From contig JAILEJ010000319.1 of the NCBI GenBank assembly GCA_024688095.1, positions 1-5,320 of the forward strand: DNA of 5,320 bases. Reading direction: 5' to 3'. The notes below the pieces were generated by a model that had not been told where the DNA came from, did not search any database, and saw nothing but the letters and a program-made list of their open reading frames with translations. The DNA is from Butyrivibrio sp. Its GTDB lineage: Bacteria; Bacillota; Clostridia; Lachnospirales; Lachnospiraceae. This document shows, piece by piece, positions 5,033-5,320 of this stretch. Position 1 is the stretch's first letter, and every line of letters begins with the position of its first letter. A program made the position numbers and the translations under genes.

Positions 5033-5320
5033 TTACTGAGGATATACAAGATGATCCTCTGTAATATCATATAATGTATTCTTAAGATAACGATCTGCAA
5101 GGAAGTTGGCCATTCCGAGATTCATATCAAGGTAATTACCACAATCCTTTGCACTTGCGCCAGGAACCTCACCCTTAAAATCTCTTATAAATTCATACAT
5201 TCTTGTAACAAGTGGTACTACATCTTTTGAAGTAAGATCTCCTGCAAGTACCATATAAAATCCGGTCCTGCATCCCATTGGTCCAAAATAAATCGTTCTA
5301 TCCTTGAACTCTGCATCATT
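5033..5320 (-). CDS. luxS: S-ribosylhomocysteinase LuxS, C-terminal part (5' end outside window)
   Basis: LuxS is a cytoplasmic metal-dependent enzyme that splits S-ribosylhomocysteine into homocysteine and 4,5-dihydroxy-2,3-pentanedione, the precursor of autoinducer-2. About 95 of the usual ~155 residues are present. The frame is open to the window edge, so the ATG at 5278 is internal. Seen: IYFGPMGCRTGFYM, which holds the active-site cysteine (C84 in B. subtilis numbering), and PGASAKDCGNY, which holds the metal-ligand cysteine (C126 equivalent), then the C-terminal LGMANFLADRYL. The N-terminal HxxEH metal-binding motif lies beyond the window. It is followed in the same direction by mtnN, the enzyme that supplies its substrate, with no terminator between them, so an operon is likely. 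Confidence 0.95.
   Translation of the reverse strand, partial: NDAEFKDRTIYFGPMGCRTGFYMVLAGDLTSKDVVPLVTRMYEFIRDFKGEVPGASAKDCGNYLDMNLGMANFLADRYLKNTLYDITEDHLVYPQ

Noticed and set aside
4918..5100. Minus-strand open frame bridging the end of luxS and the start of mtnN
   Set aside because: It overlaps both real genes out of frame. Its C-terminus is an out-of-frame reading of the MtnN start and there is no supporting ribosome binding site.
1..5320. Search for CRISPR arrays, tRNA or rRNA genes, and phage or defence genes
   Set aside because: No regularly spaced repeats, no cloverleaf-like sequence and no such protein motifs are visible; the coding space is filled by the genes listed.

Overview
The window is AT-rich and reads as chromosomal DNA of a low-GC Firmicute. 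A Clostridia or Lachnospiraceae-type host is the best guess, from base composition, strong GGAGG-type ribosome binding sites and the style of the IS3-family transposase C-terminus. No single marker here fixes the genus. Apart from the insertion sequence at the left edge, every gene lies on the minus strand, so the chromosomal part is read from right to left.

Right edge (about 4250-5320): the 3' part of luxS (S-ribosylhomocysteinase) runs into the window and is followed about 47 bp later by mtnN (5'-methylthioadenosine/S-adenosylhomocysteine nucleosidase). These enzymes catalyse consecutive steps of S-adenosylhomocysteine detoxification: MtnN releases adenine to give S-ribosylhomocysteine, and LuxS splits that into homocysteine and the AI-2 precursor DPD. 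A strong intrinsic terminator at 4250-4277 closes this unit.

Centre (1213-4220): an extended -10 promoter (4212-4220) probably drives a second unit. In transcription order this is a membrane sensor histidine kinase, an OmpR/PhoB-type response regulator, a CPBP (CAAX protease/Abi-like) membrane protein, and a RluA-family pseudouridine synthase (475-1185). The gaps are 71, 30 and 27 bp and no terminator is visible between the genes, so a four-gene operon is likely but inferred. The kinase and regulator keep all key phosphotransfer residues. The CPBP protein keeps motifs 1 and 3 but appears to have lost the motif 2 histidine. A 12-bp direct repeat, with one copy inside the promoter and one just before the kinase ribosome binding site, is a candidate regulatory element.

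Left edge (1-452): the 3' end of an IS3-family insertion sequence. It holds the C-terminal part of the DDE transposase, two hairpins and a probable right terminal inverted repeat. It faces the operon and ends about 22 bp past the pseudouridine synthase stop, so its bidirectional terminator hairpin (369-406) probably now ends the operon transcript.

No tRNA, rRNA, CRISPR array or clearly new multi-gene system is visible. The points most worth a second look are the degenerate CPBP protein inside a two-component operon, the repeat around its promoter, and the IS-supplied terminator.
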